DNA from: Saprospirales bacterium
Lineage (GTDB): Bacteria > Bacteroidota > Bacteroidia > Chitinophagales > Saprospiraceae
Direction: 5' to 3'
Length of the DNA: 7,829 nucleotides
Assembly: GCA_003559985.1 (NCBI GenBank)
Contig: PWJP01000147.1
Location: forward strand, 1 to 7,829
The notes beneath the pieces are model-generated. The model saw nothing but the letters and a program-made list of their open reading frames with translations, did not search any database and had not been told where the DNA came from. Each line of letters opens with the position of its first letter. Within the stretch, counting starts at the first letter, position 1. The position numbers and the translations under genes are program-made. This document shows, piece by piece, positions 6,870 to 7,829 of the stretch.

Positions 6870-7119
6870 AATTTTATAATTTTTTTCCGACTGCAAAGGT
6901 AGGCAATTTTTATGCATTGTTCTAATAAAACGCTTCTCGTGATAAAATCCTGCTCCGGGTCCATTCCCAAAAAAAACTTTTGACCGAAATAAATCGCATA
7001 AAAGAATAAAAGGACTTACATTAGCTGTCTGAAACAGAGAGACAAATGACACCGGAAAATCCCGGCACAATGGCAACCTCTCTGGACAAAAGTGCGATGG
7101 TAAAAATTGCTTTTATAAA
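6870..7119. other. Divergent intergenic region
   Basis: This spacer separates the minus-strand operon from the mrpA-like gene. It holds the minus-strand promoter next to 6869. On the plus strand I see no TAnnTTTG box; only AT-rich tracts and a self-complementary TTTTATAAAA (7111-7120) that touches the mrpA start codon. No RNA gene or riboswitch was recognised. Confidence 0.5.
6894..6925 (-). promoter_or_regulatory. Bacteroidota-type promoter of the cohesin-like / decarboxylase / DUF4269 operon
   Basis: Read on the minus strand, TACCTTTG (6901 down to 6894) is an exact match to the -7 consensus TAnnTTTG used by the primary sigma factor of Bacteroidota. TTAG (6925 down to 6922), 20 nt upstream, matches the -33 TTTG at three of four positions. 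The -7 box starts 32 nt before the ATG at 6869, giving a short leader of about 20 nt. No ribosome-binding site of the Shine-Dalgarno type is present. Confidence 0.6.
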
Positions 7120-7829
7120 ATGCTGACAGCTGTCCTGGTGGGTTTTGTTGCGGCACTTGGCTTTGCCTTTGCAGGTAACCATTTGAGAAAATCGGTTTCC
7201 TACTGGATTCCCTTCCTCCCGGCTTCCCTGTTTGTCTATTTTGCCCTGATGGTTGACCCCGTGCTTGCGAATGGGGCTATTCTTTTTCAGTACAACTGGG
7301 CAGAATCCATGGGCGTCAGTATGAATTTCAGGCTGGACATCCTGAGTCTGCTGTTCGCACTGCTGATCACCGGGATTGGCACCCTTGTATTCCTCTACTC
7401 CACAGCCTACATGCGAGACCACAAGCAACTGGACCGGTTTTACGGCTATCTGTCCCTGTTTATGGCATCCATGCTCGGTCTTGTGCTCGCGGAAAATCTG
7501 ATAACACTGTTTATTTTTTGGGAAATGACCAGCATCAGTTCCTTTTTTCTCATCGGTTTCAACTACCGGGACAAAAAGGCAGGCAGGGCGGCACTGACGG
7601 CGCTCTGTATAACCGGAGGGGGGGGATTGCTGCTGCTGGTTGCTCTGTTGATGATGGGACAGCTTGCCGGCACTTATTCCTTTACAGAAATTTTGCAGTC
7701 AGGCGACCTTTTGCGGGACAGTTCGATGTATCCGGTGATTTTGTTGCTGTTATTCGCGGGAGTTTTCACCAAGTCGGCCCAGTTCCCCTTTCACTTCTGG
7801 TTGCCTGAGGCCATGCGCGCACCGACTCC
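7120..7829 (+). CDS. mrpA: MrpA/MnhA-type Na+/H+ antiporter subunit A (5' part, cut by window edge)
   Basis: The window holds the first 236 residues plus two bases of an inner-membrane proton-translocating subunit related to NuoL. MrpA is the large subunit of the multisubunit Na+/H+ antiporter, used in sodium and pH homeostasis. Hydrophobic helices run throughout. E135 in FIFWEMTSISSFFLIGF corresponds to the conserved helix-5 glutamate, and K218 in FTKSAQFPFHFWLPEAM to the conserved helix-7 lysine; both residues belong to the proton path. AGTYSFTEIL (183-192) is typical of MrpA. These MrpA-like segments favour MrpA over NuoL, but the C-terminal MrpA-specific region lies outside the window, as do any mrpB-G genes. 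The start at 7120 is the first ATG in frame and opens directly into a hydrophobic helix. The frame contains a run of eight G at 7618-7625 and stays open. Confidence 0.88.
   Translation, partial: MLTAVLVGFVAALGFAFAGNHLRKSVSYWIPFLPASLFVYFALMVDPVLANGAILFQYNWAESMGVSMNFRLDILSLLFALLITGIGTLVFLYSTAYMRDHKQLDRFYGYLSLFMASMLGLVLAENLITLFIFWEMTSISSFFLIGFNYRDKKAGRAALTALCITGGGGLLLLVALLMMGQLAGTYSFTEILQSGDLLRDSSMYPVILLLLFAGVFTKSAQFPFHFWLPEAMRAPT

Noticed and set aside
6980..7008. TTGACC with a downstream AT-rich hexamer as a sigma70-like promoter for the mrpA-like gene.
   Set aside because: The second element is poor, and Bacteroidota primary promoters use TAnnTTTG, which is absent here.
6870..7076. Upstream extension of the cohesin-like gene to an ATG at 7076 (277 residues).
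   Set aside because: It would place 69 residues before a clear signal peptide and would run through the TACCTTTG promoter. The ATG at 6869 explains the protein better.
7046..7126. Short frame starting at an ATG at 7046, ahead of the mrpA-like gene.
   Set aside because: It is 26 codons long, has no recognisable product and ends just inside the mrpA start, out of frame with it. A leader peptide cannot be excluded but has no support.
7021..7428. Minus-strand open frame of 135 codons.
   Set aside because: It is antisense to the mrpA-like coding region and the divergent spacer, rich in polar residues without any domain. A shadow frame.

Overview
The window looks like a chromosomal segment of a Bacteroidota bacterium. 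The evidence is a PorP/SprF-family type IX secretion outer-membrane protein beside a PorE-like OmpA protein, no Shine-Dalgarno sequences at the gene starts, a promoter element of the Bacteroidota type (TACCTTTG) ahead of the minus-strand operon, and a cohesin-like domain protein of a kind common in this phylum. The class cannot be fixed from the sequence. There are no RNA genes, insertion sequences, CRISPR arrays or tRNA-linked integration signs.

Layout. Positions 1-197 are an AT-rich non-coding leader with a perfect 7-bp dyad and a probable promoter. Positions 198-4396 hold three plus-strand genes: a PorP/SprF-like barrel, an 851-residue TPR / beta-propeller / CRD / OmpA protein carrying an extra DUF1573 domain, and a PnuC-family vitamin transporter only 10 nt downstream. 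A short 33-nt convergent gap (4397-4429) has no obvious terminator. Positions 4430-6869 hold a tightly coupled minus-strand operon, transcribed from right to left: a secreted cohesin-like protein, a group II PLP-dependent decarboxylase and a DUF4269 nucleotidyltransferase-like protein. Its junctions are ATGA and TGATG. A 250-nt divergent spacer (6870-7119) follows, with a promoter for the minus operon. From 7120 to the window edge is the beginning of an MrpA/MnhA-type Na+/H+ antiporter subunit.

How the genes work together. The PorP/SprF-like protein and the PorE-like protein are a known functional pairing: an outer-membrane barrel and a peptidoglycan-anchored periplasmic partner of type IX secretion or gliding machinery. 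The C-terminal DUF1573 extension is the unusual part. The minus-strand operon joins an exported protein, a cytoplasmic amino-acid decarboxylase-type enzyme and a putative nucleotidyltransferase. No described pathway that I know of explains that combination, and it is the best candidate here for something not yet characterised.
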